Part shown: positions 34,074 to 43,579 of the stretch, one piece after another
Layout: every line of letters starts with the position of its first letter
Numbering within the stretch: position 1 is the stretch's first letter
Assembly: GCA_035537875.1 (NCBI GenBank)
Contig: DATLLJ010000072.1
Coordinates: forward strand, 1 to 64,000
Origin: DATLLJ01 sp035537875
GTDB lineage: Bacteria > Acidobacteriota > Vicinamibacteria > Vicinamibacterales > CAVVIG01
Direction: 5' to 3'
DNA: 64,000 nucleotides
The notes under the pieces: model-generated
The model's database searches: none
The model's input: the letters and a program-made list of their open reading frames with translations, nothing else
What the model was told of the DNA's origin: nothing
Translations under genes and position numbers: made by a program

Positions 34074-37000
34074 ATGTCCCTCGCGAATTTCCACGTCGTC
34101 ACGGAACGGTGGTTTGCGGACGCTTTCGAGGCCCCGACACCCGCTCAGCTCAGCGGGTGGGCGTCGATCCAGCGTGGCCGTGACACTCTAATCGCGGCTC
34201 CCACCGGGTCCGGGAAGACGCTCGCCGCTTTTCTCGCGGCCCTGGACGGGCTGCTTCGAGAGGGTCTCGAGTCCTCGTCGCTTCCGGACGAGGTGCGTGT
34301 CGTCTACGTGTCTCCGCTTAAGGCCCTGAGCTCGGACATCCACAAGAACCTGTCGGCGCCGCGACGCGGGCTGCGAACGGCGGCGGAGCAGCTTGGCTTC
34401 ACCCCGCCGCGGATCACGGCCGCCGTTCGTACTGGCGACACGCCGCAGGCCGAACGGGCGGCGATGCTGCGCAGGCCGCCGCACCTGCTGGTCACGACGC
34501 CCGAGTCGCTCTACCTGCTGCTGACAGCCGAGCGCAGCCGCCAGATGCTCCGCACCGTGCGCACCGTCATCATCGACGAAATCCACGCGGTGATTGGCAC
34601 TCGGCGTGGCGCCCACCTGGCGCTGAGCCTCGAGCGTCTTCAGGAGGTCGCGGCCGCCCGGCCCTTCCGGATTGGCCTGTCGGCCACACAGAAGCCGATC
34701 GAAGAGGTCGCACGTTTCCTTGTGGGGACACGCGGAGTGGGGAACGACGGCGTCGCCGACTGCTGCATTGTCGACGCCGGCCACCGGAAGCGAGTGGATC
34801 TGGGACTCGAGATCCCCGCCTCGCCGCTCGAAGCCGTGATGGCGCACGAGGTGTGGGGCGAGTACTACGACCGGCTCGCCGAGCTCATCAGCGCGCACAA
34901 AACGACGCTCGTGTTCGTCAACACGCGACGCATGGCCGAGCGCCTCACGCGTCATCTGAGCGAACGAATCGGCGCAGACGCCGTGACGGCCCACCACGGC
35001 AGTCTCTCCAAGGAAAAACGCCTCGACGCCGAGTCGAGGCTCAAGACTGGACAGCTGAAAGCGCTGGTGGCGACCGCATCATTGGAGCTCGGCATCGACA
35101 TCGGCCACGTCGAGCTCGCCTGCCAGATCGGATCCCCTCACCGCATCGCCACATTCCTGCAGCGCGTCGGCCGGTCGGGGCACAGCATCACAGGCATCCC
35201 CAAGGGGCGCCTGTTTCCGATCTCACGCGACGATCTCGTCGAGTGCGCGGCGCTCCTGCGATCGGTTCGGCGAGGGGAACTCGACGCCATCGTCTCTCAG
35301 GAGGCGCCTCTGGACGTGCTTTCGCAGCAGATCGTTGCCGAGACGGCCTGCCGCGAGTACTCGGAGGACGATCTGTTCGCGTTGGTCCGACGCGCGTGGC
35401 CATTTCGGAATCTCGATCGCGATCGGTTCGACGCGGTCGTCGCGATGGCCGCCGAGGGCTTCGCGACCAAACGGGGGCGCCGCAGCGCGTTGATCCACCG
35501 GGACGAGGTGCATCGGCGGCTGAAGGGACGGCGTGGTGCGCGCATGCTCGCCATCACCTCGGGCGGCGCGATTCCTGAGGTCGCCGACTACCGTGTCATC
35601 CTCGATCCTGGAGACGCTTTCATCGGCACGCTGAACGAGGACTTCGCGATTGAAAGCATGGCCGGCGACGTCTTTCAGCTCGGGAACGCGTCCTGGCGCG
35701 TGTTGCAGGTGGGAGCGGGGACGGTACGGGTGGCTGACGCGAAGGGGGCGCCGCCAAACATTCCTTTCTGGCTGGGCGAGGCCCCTGCGCGAAGCGACGA
35801 GCTCTCTAGGGGGGTGAGCGACCTGCGCGCCGACGTGGATGCCAGGCTGAGTGCCAGGACCGAGAACGCCGCGTCGGACGCCGCGGATACGAACCCGGCG
35901 GAATCGAACGCAGTCGCCTGGCTTGCTCATGAGGCCGCTGTGTCGGCGGCAGCGGCCGCGCAGGTCGTGTCGTACTTGGGCGAGGCCGCGCGAGCGCTCG
36001 GCGCCATGCCGACGCAGGACACGCTGGTGCTCGAACGCTTCTTCGACGAATCGGGCGGCATGCAGCTCGTCCTCCACGCTCCGTTTGGCAGCCGGATCAA
36101 CAAGGCGTGGGGACTGGCGCTCCGCAAACGGTTCTGTCGCCAGTTCGACTTCGAGCTGCAGGCGGCTGCGACCGACGAGGCGCTCCTCCTGTCCCTCGGC
36201 CCTCAACACGCTTTTCCGCTCGCCGACGTCTTCCGCTATCTGCATCCAGCCACGGCACGCGATGTTCTCGTGCAGGCGTTTCTGGACGCGCCGGTGTTTC
36301 AGACTCGTTGGCGCTGGAACACCACAATCTCGCTCGCGGTGCCTCGCAACCGCCGTGGACGGAAGGTCCCGCCACAGCTCCAGCGCATGATGGCGGCCGA
36401 TCTGATGGCCGCGGCCTTTCCGGACGCGGCGGCCTGTCTGGACAACATCCCTGGCGATCGACAGATTCCCGATCACCCGCTGGTCAAACAAACGATCCGC
36501 GATTGTCTCGAGGAAGCCATGGACTTCGACGGGCTCGCGACGGTGCTCGGGCGGATTCAGCGCGGGGATGTGCGTCTCGTTGCCCGGGACACGGCTGAGC
36601 CGTCCCCGCTGTCTCACGAAATCGTCAACGCCAGGCCCTACGCGTTTCTCGACGACGCCCCGCTCGAAGAGCGGCGGACGCTGGCGGTGCAGACGAGGCG
36701 GGCGACGGCGCCGGGAACGTCGGCCGATCTGGGCCGCCTGGACGCGTCCGCGATCGACCGCGTGCGGGAGGAAGCCCGGCCGGATCCGCGGGACGCGGAC
36801 GAGCTGCACGATGCGCTTCTCACGGCGGCATTTCTCACCGAAGGCGATCTCGCCGTCGACGCGGCCGCATGGTTGGCCCGATTGATTCAGGACGCGCGAG
36901 CCGTTCGGTTTCAAGTCGCACGATCCGGCTCGTCGCCGACGGATCGAACGGTGTGGGTCGCTGCGGAGCGGCTTCCGGAAATGATGGTCGTCCACGCCGA

Positions 37001-38405
37001 CGGAATCATCCACGGCGAAGCCGTGGCGCCGCCAGCCCGCGCGGCTCGCGCGTGGACGCGTGAAGACGCCCTCATCGAGATTGTGCGTGGTCGGCTGACG
37101 ATCTCGGGGCCGACCACCGCCGGCTCGCTCGCCGAGTGCTGTGCAACCAGCGAAACCGACGTGCATGCGGCGCTCGTGGCCCTCGAGTCGGAAGGAGTCG
37201 TTCTGAGGGGTTCCTTCGAGCCGCAGGCCGATTCGGTCGAACCGCTGGAGTGGTGCGACCGCCGGCTTCTCGCTCGAATTCACCGCTACACGCTGAACCG
37301 GCTTCGCGCCGAAATCGAGCCGGTCAGTCCGGCCGATTTCATGCGGTTTCTCTTCGTGTGGCAGCACATCGAGCCCTCCACGCGGCTCGTCGGCGTGGAG
37401 GGGTTGCGGCAGATTGTCGCCCAGCTCGACGGCTACGAGTTGGCCGCGAAGGGATGGGAGCGGCACGTGCTGCCCTCCCGCCTGGAACGCTACGACCCCG
37501 CCTTTCTCGACCTGCTGTGCTTGACGGGCGAAGTCGGGTGGGGTCGCTTTGAGAGGCCGGGAGCCACGTCCGCCGTGGTCGGCGCCACGCCCGTCGCACT
37601 GTTTCTGCGGGAACACCGCGATCTTTGGTACGCGGAGGAAGAGGCGGCGATCGACGAGACGAGCGGCGGTGCGCTCGCCAGCGCCCGATTCCAAGGCGCC
37701 GCCACCCAGGCGGTCTATGACAGCCTCCGCCGACACGGCGCCTCGTTCCTTCGCGAGCTGGCCCCGTCCGCACCTGACGAGACGACGCTGCTGGCGGCGC
37801 TCGGCGAGCTGGTGGCGGCAGGCATGGCAGCATCGGACGGGTTTGCGGGATTGCGCACGATCATCCGCGCGGCGTCCGGCCGCCGCCCCCTCAGGGGCGC
37901 CGCCGCCCAGGCTGGACGATGGTCGCTGGTCCGCCCCGATGGGGCGCGGTCGGCTCCGCGCGACGAGGTGGTGGAAGGGCAGGCGCGGGTGTTGCTGAAG
38001 CGGTACGGGGTCGTGTTTCGACGCATGCTGGTTCGGGAGGCCAACGCCGCCCCGTGGCGCGATCTCGTACGTGCCTACCGGCGCCTCGAGGCCCGAGGCG
38101 AGATTCGCGGCGGCCGGTTCGTGTCGGGGATGTCGGGCGAACAGTTTGCGCTTCCCGACGCCGTCGAGCGTCTGCGAGAAGTCCGGCGCACGCCTTTTGA
38201 TGATCGTCTGAACGTGATCAGCGCGGCCGATCCGCTCAACCTGGTGGGCATCGTGACGGCGGGGGAGCGTGTGCGGGCGGTTGCTGCCGCCCGTGTGGGA
38301 TACCGTAACGGCGTGCCGGTCGAAGTCGATGTGATGCGACCTTCCTCCCGACGGCGGCCTCCAGTCGTCCAGCGCGGCTATGGAAGCGCTGCCACGTCCC
38401 CGTGA
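34074..38405 (+). CDS. lhr: Large ATP-dependent helicase Lhr
   Basis: A 1443-residue superfamily 2 helicase. The N-terminal RecA-like pair has Walker A APTGSGKT (Lys48), VSPLKALSSDI, TTPESLYLLL, Walker B DEIH at 168-171, SATQKPIEEV, VFVNTRRMAERLT, ATASLELGIDIG and the motif VI segment QRVGRSGHS. A long C-terminal region, as in actinobacterial Lhr, includes the winged-helix and core-extension parts. Lhr unwinds RNA-DNA hybrids and has been linked to DNA repair in mycobacteria. An Lhr-Core companion nuclease is not adjacent. ATG 34074 lies 32 bp after the DUF1835 remnant; its last 26 bp overlap the methyltransferase. Confidence 0.94.
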   Translation: MSLANFHVVTERWFADAFEAPTPAQLSGWASIQRGRDTLIAAPTGSGKTLAAFLAALDGLLREGLESSSLPDEVRVVYVSPLKALSSDIHKNLSAPRRGLRTAAEQLGFTPPRITAAVRTGDTPQAERAAMLRRPPHLLVTTPESLYLLLTAERSRQMLRTVRTVIIDEIHAVIGTRRGAHLALSLERLQEVAAARPFRIGLSATQKPIEEVARFLVGTRGVGNDGVADCCIVDAGHRKRVDLGLEIPASPLEAVMAHEVWGEYYDRLAELISAHKTTLVFVNTRRMAERLTRHLSERIGADAVTAHHGSLSKEKRLDAESRLKTGQLKALVATASLELGIDIGHVELACQIGSPHRIATFLQRVGRSGHSITGIPKGRLFPISRDDLVECAALLRSVRRGELDAIVSQEAPLDVLSQQIVAETACREYSEDDLFALVRRAWPFRNLDRDRFDAVVAMAAEGFATKRGRRSALIHRDEVHRRLKGRRGARMLAITSGGAIPEVADYRVILDPGDAFIGTLNEDFAIESMAGDVFQLGNASWRVLQVGAGTVRVADAKGAPPNIPFWLGEAPARSDELSRGVSDLRADVDARLSARTENAASDAADTNPAESNAVAWLAHEAAVSAAAAAQVVSYLGEAARALGAMPTQDTLVLERFFDESGGMQLVLHAPFGSRINKAWGLALRKRFCRQFDFELQAAATDEALLLSLGPQHAFPLADVFRYLHPATARDVLVQAFLDAPVFQTRWRWNTTISLAVPRNRRGRKVPPQLQRMMAADLMAAAFPDAAACLDNIPGDRQIPDHPLVKQTIRDCLEEAMDFDGLATVLGRIQRGDVRLVARDTAEPSPLSHEIVNARPYAFLDDAPLEERRTLAVQTRRATAPGTSADLGRLDASAIDRVREEARPDPRDADELHDALLTAAFLTEGDLAVDAAAWLARLIQDARAVRFQVARSGSSPTDRTVWVAAERLPEMMVVHADGIIHGEAVAPPARAARAWTREDALIEIVRGRLTISGPTTAGSLAECCATSETDVHAALVALESEGVVLRGSFEPQADSVEPLEWCDRRLLARIHRYTLNRLRAEIEPVSPADFMRFLFVWQHIEPSTRLVGVEGLRQIVAQLDGYELAAKGWERHVLPSRLERYDPAFLDLLCLTGEVGWGRFERPGATSAVVGATPVALFLREHRDLWYAEEEAAIDETSGGALASARFQGAATQAVYDSLRRHGASFLRELAPSAPDETTLLAALGELVAAGMAASDGFAGLRTIIRAASGRRPLRGAAAQAGRWSLVRPDGARSAPRDEVVEGQARVLLKRYGVVFRRMLVREANAAPWRDLVRAYRRLEARGEIRGGRFVSGMSGEQFALPDAVERLREVRRTPFDDRLNVISAADPLNLVGIVTAGERVRAVAAARVGYRNGVPVEVDVMRPSSRRRPPVVQRGYGSAATSP

Positions 38406-39261
38406 AGTGAACCCGCCTCGCTTCAGCATCGCCGACCTTCGTCGGTACTACGATCGCAATACCGCTAGGTTTGTCTCCCTCGGGCAAGGCGGAGGCGTTG
38501 GTGCGATTCACCGGGCTGTCTGGGGACCTGGGGTTCGCACCCGTGACGAGGCCTTTCATTACGTCGAGGATCGGATTGGCGATCACGTTCGTCGGCTGCC
38601 ACTCGAGGTCGAGAAGCCGCATGTGGTCGATCTGGGTTGCGGAGTGGGCGCGAGCCTCTGCTACCTGGCGGCGATGCTGCCGACCATCACGGCAACCGGT
38701 GTCACCGTGAGCCTGGTGCAGGCGCGCCTGGCGCAGGAGCGGATTGAGCGAGCGAGGTTAACGGCGAGGGTGAGCTGCGTCGAAGGCGATTTCGTCGATC
38801 TCCCTCCCGGCATCAGGCCGGCTCACCTGGCCTACGCCATCGAAGCCTTCGTCCACGCTCCTTCGCCTGAAGGGTTTTTCTCGGAGTGCCGCAAACTCAT
38901 CGTTCCGGGGGGCCTGCTCATCTTGTGCGACGATTTCAAGCGGCCGACCAGCAGCGCGGTCGCTGAGGCGAACATCGCTCGCTTCGCTCGGGGCTGGCAC
39001 ATCAACACCCTGCTCAGTTCCGCGGAGCTCCAGGAGCTGGCGGAGGAAGCGGGGTTCGAACATCGTTCGACGACCGATCTCACGCATTATCTGGAGCTGA
39101 ATCGTCCACGCGACCGGGTCGTCCGTGCGGCTCTCCCGCTGGTCGCCTGGCTTCCGCTCCATGCGACCCGATTCGGCCACCTGGTGGGCGGCACGGCGCT
39201 TCAACGGTGCCTCGACGAACGGTGGGTGGGGTACGACTTCGTCGTCTTTCACCGCCGATAG
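38380..39261 (+). CDS. SAM-dependent class I methyltransferase
   Basis: A 293-residue methyltransferase. The SAM motif VVDLGCGVGAS is at residues 82-92, motif II-like EGDFVDLPPGI and the post-motif ALAYAIEAFVHA follow, then GGLLILCDDF. The pattern resembles sarcosine/tocopherol/sterol-type small-molecule methyltransferases. The N-terminal RRYYDRNTARFVSLGQGGGVGAIHRAVWGPG block is characteristic of a bacterial subgroup near polyketide and carotenoid genes, but no such genes lie here. The ATG lies inside the end of lhr, 26 bp before its stop. The substrate is unknown. Confidence 0.85.
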   Translation: MEALPRPREVNPPRFSIADLRRYYDRNTARFVSLGQGGGVGAIHRAVWGPGVRTRDEAFHYVEDRIGDHVRRLPLEVEKPHVVDLGCGVGASLCYLAAMLPTITATGVTVSLVQARLAQERIERARLTARVSCVEGDFVDLPPGIRPAHLAYAIEAFVHAPSPEGFFSECRKLIVPGGLLILCDDFKRPTSSAVAEANIARFARGWHINTLLSSAELQELAEEAGFEHRSTTDLTHYLELNRPRDRVVRAALPLVAWLPLHATRFGHLVGGTALQRCLDERWVGYDFVVFHRR

Positions 39262-39267
39262 GGAATG

Positions 39268-39362
39268 GGTTCATCTGGTCAACTGGGTTATCGGGTCATT
39301 GAATTGACGTGCAATTCCTCGATTCATTGACCAGATGACCCAATGACCAGATGACTAAATGA
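39268..39362. repeat. Intergenic palindrome built from iterated ATGACC-type words
   Basis: The two arms, about 39269-39306 and 39321-39360, are imperfect inverted copies rich in the words TCATCTGGTC and GACCAGATGACC. The right arm alone repeats CAGATGAC twice. It lies between convergent stops, and the right arm supplies the last dozen codons of the minus-strand TPR gene (ending at 39324). Function may be termination; the same architecture with other words recurs at 46626, 47466, 48041 and 60439. Confidence 0.7.
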
Positions 39363-41000
39363 CCCGGATGACGCAGATGACACCTTGTCGAGCCGTGCCT
39401 TGACCTCGGCTGCCTCCGCCGTCTTCTTCTGACGGGCGAGGCTTTCCTGCATGCCGGTCAGCGACCAGCCGTTCTCGGGAAATTTTTTCATGTCGTCGCG
39501 AAACGCCGCTTCGGCATCGCGTGGTCGGCCGAGCTGCAGAAGCGCCGCGCCCTGAAGCTGCCTGACGGGAATCGGCCAGTCGGGCGGCTCCATATAGGTG
39601 AGACCGTCCTCGAGGGCCACGGCCTGTGCGTAATGCTTCATGGCTAGGGTCGCGTTCTTCTGCTTGGTCGCGATTTCACCCGACAGCACTTCGTGAGCGA
39701 TGGCCGCCACGGCCGCCCCCGTATTGACGCTGGATACATACAGCGTCTTCAGCGAATTCTCGTCTTTGAGAGCCGCGACGGCAGACAGGTCGGTCTCGGC
39801 CTCTTTGAGCGCGCCTTTGGCCGCGTGCGCAAGTCCACGCGCGGTATGCCACAGCACGCGGGTGTAATGCAGATCGTCTGGCGGCGCTGGCTCGGCGAGC
39901 ACCTGATCCCAGAGACCGAAGCGGACTTTCGTGAGCAGCGGGGCCAGGTGCATGTGCTGCACCATGCCGCCCATGGCCGGATCGCGAATCATGTCGGCGT
40001 GAACGCGCGACCGCACTTCCTCCGCGGCTTCGAGCGCCGCGTCGCGCCGTCCCTCGAGCGACGCGGACATCACGAAGAAGTGGGGGTTGTGCGGGTAGTA
40101 ACCGATTTGGTACGTCATGTTGCCCGGCACGGCGTCGCCGGCGAAATACGCTTCGTCGGCTTTGATGGCATCCACATTGGCCTGTGACGCGTCGGCATAT
40201 CGTCCCGTCCGCAGATAGATGTGTGCCGGCATGTGCACGAGGTGCCCCGCGCCGGGAACAAGCGCGGGAAGCTTGTCGGCGTAGCGCTCGGCGCGACCGG
40301 GATTCGGTGACGCCTCGACAGCGTGAATGTACAGGTGGATCGCGCCGGCGTGATCCTCCTTTCGCGCGAGCACTCCTTCCAGCGATGACAGCACCTCGCT
40401 GGTGAACGCTCGCGGGTTGCCGTTCGGGTCCCAGTAGTTCCACGGCGCGGTATCCATCAGCGACTGCGCGAAGAGCGTGGCGGCATCGAGGTCGTCCGGA
40501 AAGCGTTTGACGACCTCGCGCATCGCGTCGGCGTACGCGCGATCGAGCGGCACGCGATCGGCTTTCGGATCGGCCGAGTACCTCCGGGCCAGAGCCTCGA
40601 TGTAAGCGCGTTCATTGCCGGTCGCGCCGGCTGCGTGCATGCGCGCCTGCTCGATCGCCCCGAATGCCTCTTTGGCCGCCTCTTCGGTAATCGGCGCGTT
40701 GATATTGGGACCGAGTGCGAACGCCACGCCCCAATGGCACATCGCGCATTCCGGATCGAGCGCGATCGCCTGCTTGAAAGAACGAATGGCCTCCGCGTGA
40801 TTGAACGCGTAGGACAGGGTCAGCCCCTGATCGAAATACTTCTGGGCGTCGGGAGAATCGGTGGAGATGGTGTGGTGATAGTTCCCGAGGTTGCTATAGA
40901 GCGGAGCCCGAGGCGCCGACGACTCCGGCGAGGGCGTAGGCGAGCAAGCTGCGGCAGCCGCGACTGCCAGCAGCGGCAGCGTTCGGATTCGACGAGACAT
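39324..41000 (-). CDS. TPR-repeat lipoprotein
   Basis: A 558-residue predicted lipoprotein: basic start, Ala-rich hydrophobic segment and lipobox Cys19 (AAAAC). The mature protein has helical TPR-like repeats, for example YFDQGLTLSYAFNHAEAIRSFKQAIALDPECAMCHWGVAFALG, which is the N-terminal unit typical of a family of secreted acidobacterial TPR proteins. The fragment HMPAHIYLRTGRYADA is a further conserved unit. GAGGAG lies 8 nt before the ATG. The C-terminal residues SHLVIGSSGQ are encoded by the palindromic repeat at 39268-39362 rather than by family sequence. No catalytic role is evident. Confidence 0.82.
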   Translation of the reverse strand: MSRRIRTLPLLAVAAAAACSPTPSPESSAPRAPLYSNLGNYHHTISTDSPDAQKYFDQGLTLSYAFNHAEAIRSFKQAIALDPECAMCHWGVAFALGPNINAPITEEAAKEAFGAIEQARMHAAGATGNERAYIEALARRYSADPKADRVPLDRAYADAMREVVKRFPDDLDAATLFAQSLMDTAPWNYWDPNGNPRAFTSEVLSSLEGVLARKEDHAGAIHLYIHAVEASPNPGRAERYADKLPALVPGAGHLVHMPAHIYLRTGRYADASQANVDAIKADEAYFAGDAVPGNMTYQIGYYPHNPHFFVMSASLEGRRDAALEAAEEVRSRVHADMIRDPAMGGMVQHMHLAPLLTKVRFGLWDQVLAEPAPPDDLHYTRVLWHTARGLAHAAKGALKEAETDLSAVAALKDENSLKTLYVSSVNTGAAVAAIAHEVLSGEIATKQKNATLAMKHYAQAVALEDGLTYMEPPDWPIPVRQLQGAALLQLGRPRDAEAAFRDDMKKFPENGWSLTGMQESLARQKKTAEAAEVKARLDKVSSASSGSFSHLVIGSSGQ

Positions 41001-41033
41001 GGGGGAACTCCTCGGTGAGCGACCGGTCGGACG

Positions 41034-41085
41034 GACCGGGCAACTGCCATGGTACCGCGAGGAACCACGGCAGTGCCCAGTTGCC
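41034..41085. repeat. Imperfect palindrome (CCACGGCAGTGCCCAGTTGCC type)
   Basis: GGCAACTG (41039-41046) pairs perfectly with CAGTTGCC (41078-41085), with a second partial arm CCATGGT/AACCACGG inside. It lies in the intergenic region between two minus-strand genes, close to the start of the TPR lipoprotein gene. It could be a transcript end or a regulatory hairpin. Confidence 0.5.
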
Positions 41086-41096
41086 AACGTCGTGTT

Positions 41097-41114
41097 GTCC
41101 GGCCTCAGCCGGAC
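41097..41114 (-). terminator. Short GC hairpin after the haem-binding propeller gene
   Basis: GTCCGGC (41097-41103) and GCCGGAC (41108-41114) form a perfect 7-bp stem with a CTCA loop, starting 10 bp past the stop codon of the minus-strand gene ending at 41124. There is no T-run, so a Rho-independent terminator is possible but unproven. Confidence 0.4.
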
Positions 41115-41123
41115 CGGATATCG

Positions 41124-43289
41124 CTACCTCGCCAGCGGATCGGGTCGAAGCTGGAAGTGAACCACCTTGCTCGTCGTCCCTTTGCCGGTCTCCATGTGGA
41201 ACGGCGCGCGAGTGGAAACGGTCGCCCACAGCCCGCGCCCCTTCCATCCGCCTTTCGGATCGTCGATCCGCCCGTCCATCCACTTGGTGTAGAACCCGTT
41301 GGGATACGGCACGCGCAGAACGACCCACTTGCCGTCCTTGAGCGCGAGCAGACCTTCGGAGTGGTTCCCGGTGTTGATCGGCGTGTTCGCGCCGAGCCCC
41401 AGCGTGTCGAACTGATCGACCCACGTGTAGTAGCTGGATTCGGCGCTTCCGCTCGCCGTGACGCCCTTCATCTGGGGCAGCGGTTCGGTGTAGAACGTCC
41501 AACCCTCGGCGCAGTGTTGCCCGGTGGCGTTCGGCCCGTTCAGCGGGCTCTTGCACTTGCGTCGATCGAAGCTGGCCATGTGGCCGCTCGCCATCGCCAT
41601 CCACGCGACGCCGTTCCGGTCGATGTCCGCGCCGCGCGGGGAGTAGCCTTGGACGGGAACCCCGTCTTTCATCGGCGGCTCATACACTTCTGCCAGTGCG
41701 GTTTCGGGCGGGTTCGCCCCCGGACTCAGCCGGATTATCGCGCCGGGGAAGCCGAGCTGCGATCCCCACACCGATCCGTCCGGCGCCGGCGACACGGCAT
41801 AGAACGCACCGCCAAGGCGTCGGTCCTTTGCGGCGTCAGGCGGCTGGTTCGGCTCGACGTACGCGTCACGCTTGCCGTTGCCGTTGGTGTCGAGGATGAG
41901 CGCCGTCCAGCCCTGCGAACGCGCCTCGTCACCCGTCTCTTCGAACATCTTCCGGTTCAGCCATCCCACGACCTGACCGCCTCCGCTCGTCCAGAGGGTC
42001 TGGTTTGCATCTTCAGCAAACATCAGGTGGTGCGTCCCGAAGCAGGTGCTGATGTGCGTGAGCTTCTTCGTCGCGGGGTCGTACATCGCCAGGTGACGGC
42101 CGGCATTTGCGATGGGGAACAGCTTGGCGGAGGGATGACTCGATCCCTCTTTGCAGTAGTCGGGATTCGCCGGCGGGCGGACGGCTGACGTAATCCAGAC
42201 GCGTCCTTTCTCGTCGAGCATCGGGTTGTGGACGTTGTTCTTGCTCGTCCAGACGACTTCCTCACCCCAGTACGCCGATGGTGCGGCCATCTTGGGGCTT
42301 GTCGGTTCCGTGTTCGGGTCGCGCACCGTCAGCGGAATGCGGCTGATGGTGTTCGTCTTCGGATCGAGCACCGGCAGGTAGTCGGCGCTCAACTCGAGCG
42401 ATCCGTACATCGGCCCGTTGCCGTTCACCGTCGGATTCCGCCTGTCAGTGGTCACGACGTCGTGCAAGTACGCTTTCGGATCCGCCCAGTCCCACATGCT
42501 GACCACGACGTTCCGCTCGAGACCTTGCGGGCGTTGAGGCGCCGGCGGCACCTCACCCTTGGCAATGCGATCGGTCCAGTCAGCGAACATCTTGAGCGCC
42601 CGCGGCCGGCCCATCTGATCGAGGCCTCCGCTCATCCCGGCGCCTGCCTGTCCCGATTGCACCCGTCGGTCCCATGCGGCAATCGACGAGGGGAAGCGTC
42701 CGAGGCTTTCCGGAATCTCGCGGATCCCCTGGCTTCCCAGCTGGTGACACGCCATGCAGCCGCCGTTCTTGGTGCGTTGGAGCCACTCGGCCTGGTTCCG
42801 GATGTTCGTCGAGATCCCGTTACCTTCCGGGCCGGTGCCGGGGAATTCTTTCGTGTCCGGCACCTGCATCATCGAGAACCAGTAGCCGGCGGGGTAGTAC
42901 TGAGCCGCGGCGACTGGGGTAGGCGCAACAACTGCGGTGAGATTGACCGGCTTCCCCGGTGTCGCCTGCACTTTCTTCGAATCGACCAGACCGTAGCCAC
43001 GTGCCCAGACGTTGTAGGTGGCCTTCGGCAGATCAGGTATCAGGTACCGGCCCTGATCATCCGTCACGACGATCTTCACGAATCTGGTCGGCAGGGTTGT
43101 CGTCTCGGCAATGACCCAGACGCCGGCTTCGGGCCCTTTCGGCCCTGTCACAACGCCGCCCAGGTCGTCGCCGTCAACGGCGACAGTCTGCGCAGCCGCC
43201 TGCTGCGCCGTTACGGTGGAGCGAGGGGAAACCGCGAGGGCAATGAGCCCGAGGCCCAAAGCGATGTAAACAAGACGTCTGCTCGTCAT
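41124..43289 (-). CDS. Secreted c-type-haem protein with carboxypeptidase-regulatory domain
   Basis: A 721-residue exported protein. A signal peptide is followed by a carboxypeptidase-regulatory-like beta-sandwich (about residues 42-125: GGVVTGPKGPEAGVWVIAET, DDQGRYLIPDLP), then one CxxCH haem motif, CMACH at 178-182, then a large domain with propeller-like repeats (for example HNPMLDEKGRVWITSAVR, LMFAEDANQTLWTSGGG, RGADIDRNGVAWMAMASG), as in Vgb/streptogramin-lyase-like proteins. Presumably periplasmic electron transfer tied to a binding or catalytic propeller. I recognise the overall architecture from secreted proteins of Acidobacteria but not the reaction. ATG 43289 is preferred to GTG 43301. 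Confidence 0.8.
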   Translation of the reverse strand: MTSRRLVYIALGLGLIALAVSPRSTVTAQQAAAQTVAVDGDDLGGVVTGPKGPEAGVWVIAETTTLPTRFVKIVVTDDQGRYLIPDLPKATYNVWARGYGLVDSKKVQATPGKPVNLTAVVAPTPVAAAQYYPAGYWFSMMQVPDTKEFPGTGPEGNGISTNIRNQAEWLQRTKNGGCMACHQLGSQGIREIPESLGRFPSSIAAWDRRVQSGQAGAGMSGGLDQMGRPRALKMFADWTDRIAKGEVPPAPQRPQGLERNVVVSMWDWADPKAYLHDVVTTDRRNPTVNGNGPMYGSLELSADYLPVLDPKTNTISRIPLTVRDPNTEPTSPKMAAPSAYWGEEVVWTSKNNVHNPMLDEKGRVWITSAVRPPANPDYCKEGSSHPSAKLFPIANAGRHLAMYDPATKKLTHISTCFGTHHLMFAEDANQTLWTSGGGQVVGWLNRKMFEETGDEARSQGWTALILDTNGNGKRDAYVEPNQPPDAAKDRRLGGAFYAVSPAPDGSVWGSQLGFPGAIIRLSPGANPPETALAEVYEPPMKDGVPVQGYSPRGADIDRNGVAWMAMASGHMASFDRRKCKSPLNGPNATGQHCAEGWTFYTEPLPQMKGVTASGSAESSYYTWVDQFDTLGLGANTPINTGNHSEGLLALKDGKWVVLRVPYPNGFYTKWMDGRIDDPKGGWKGRGLWATVSTRAPFHMETGKGTTSKVVHFQLRPDPLAR

Positions 43290-43579
43290 AGCTGTCCTCA
43301 CTTATCCGCGGATTATACGCTTCCGCCCGCGTCGGACGAGCATAGAAACGCAACGATCCCGGGGCAGGTCTCAGCGTTGCGCGAGGGCATGGCCGACGCG
43401 GCCAGAGGTACGGGGGCGTGACATGACTTTTACGCAGGACGGTTGAGGGGGTCAGACCGGGTGCCGGCGGACACTACGCGCGCACGCCGAGGGGGCCAGA
43501 ACGGGCGCACAAAGTGGCCGGCCCGTGCAAACGGGTCGCGTCAGTCAACGTGCCCGACAAACGCTGTGTCGGTTCGGAC
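43290..43579. other. Intergenic region with a 20-bp direct repeat
   Basis: About 290 bp without a gene. It contains two copies, 17 of 20 bases alike, of GAGGGGGTCAGACCGGGTGC (43445-43464 and 43489-43508), 44 bp apart. A weak hairpin CCGACA/TGTCGG (43554-43572) follows the metallothionein stop. Nothing else is recognised. Confidence 0.4.

Noticed and set aside
33263..34183. Reading the DUF1835 open frame as an intact 306-residue protein
   Set aside because: The last 80 residues have no family similarity and overlap the start of lhr; the authentic C-terminal end is present in a different frame.
35223..38429. A 1068-codon open frame antisense to lhr
   Set aside because: It mirrors the lhr coding sequence exactly, lhr has all helicase motifs, and the antisense translation is low-complexity Arg/Gly/Ala-rich with no motif. 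Long antisense frames are expected in this G+C-rich sequence.
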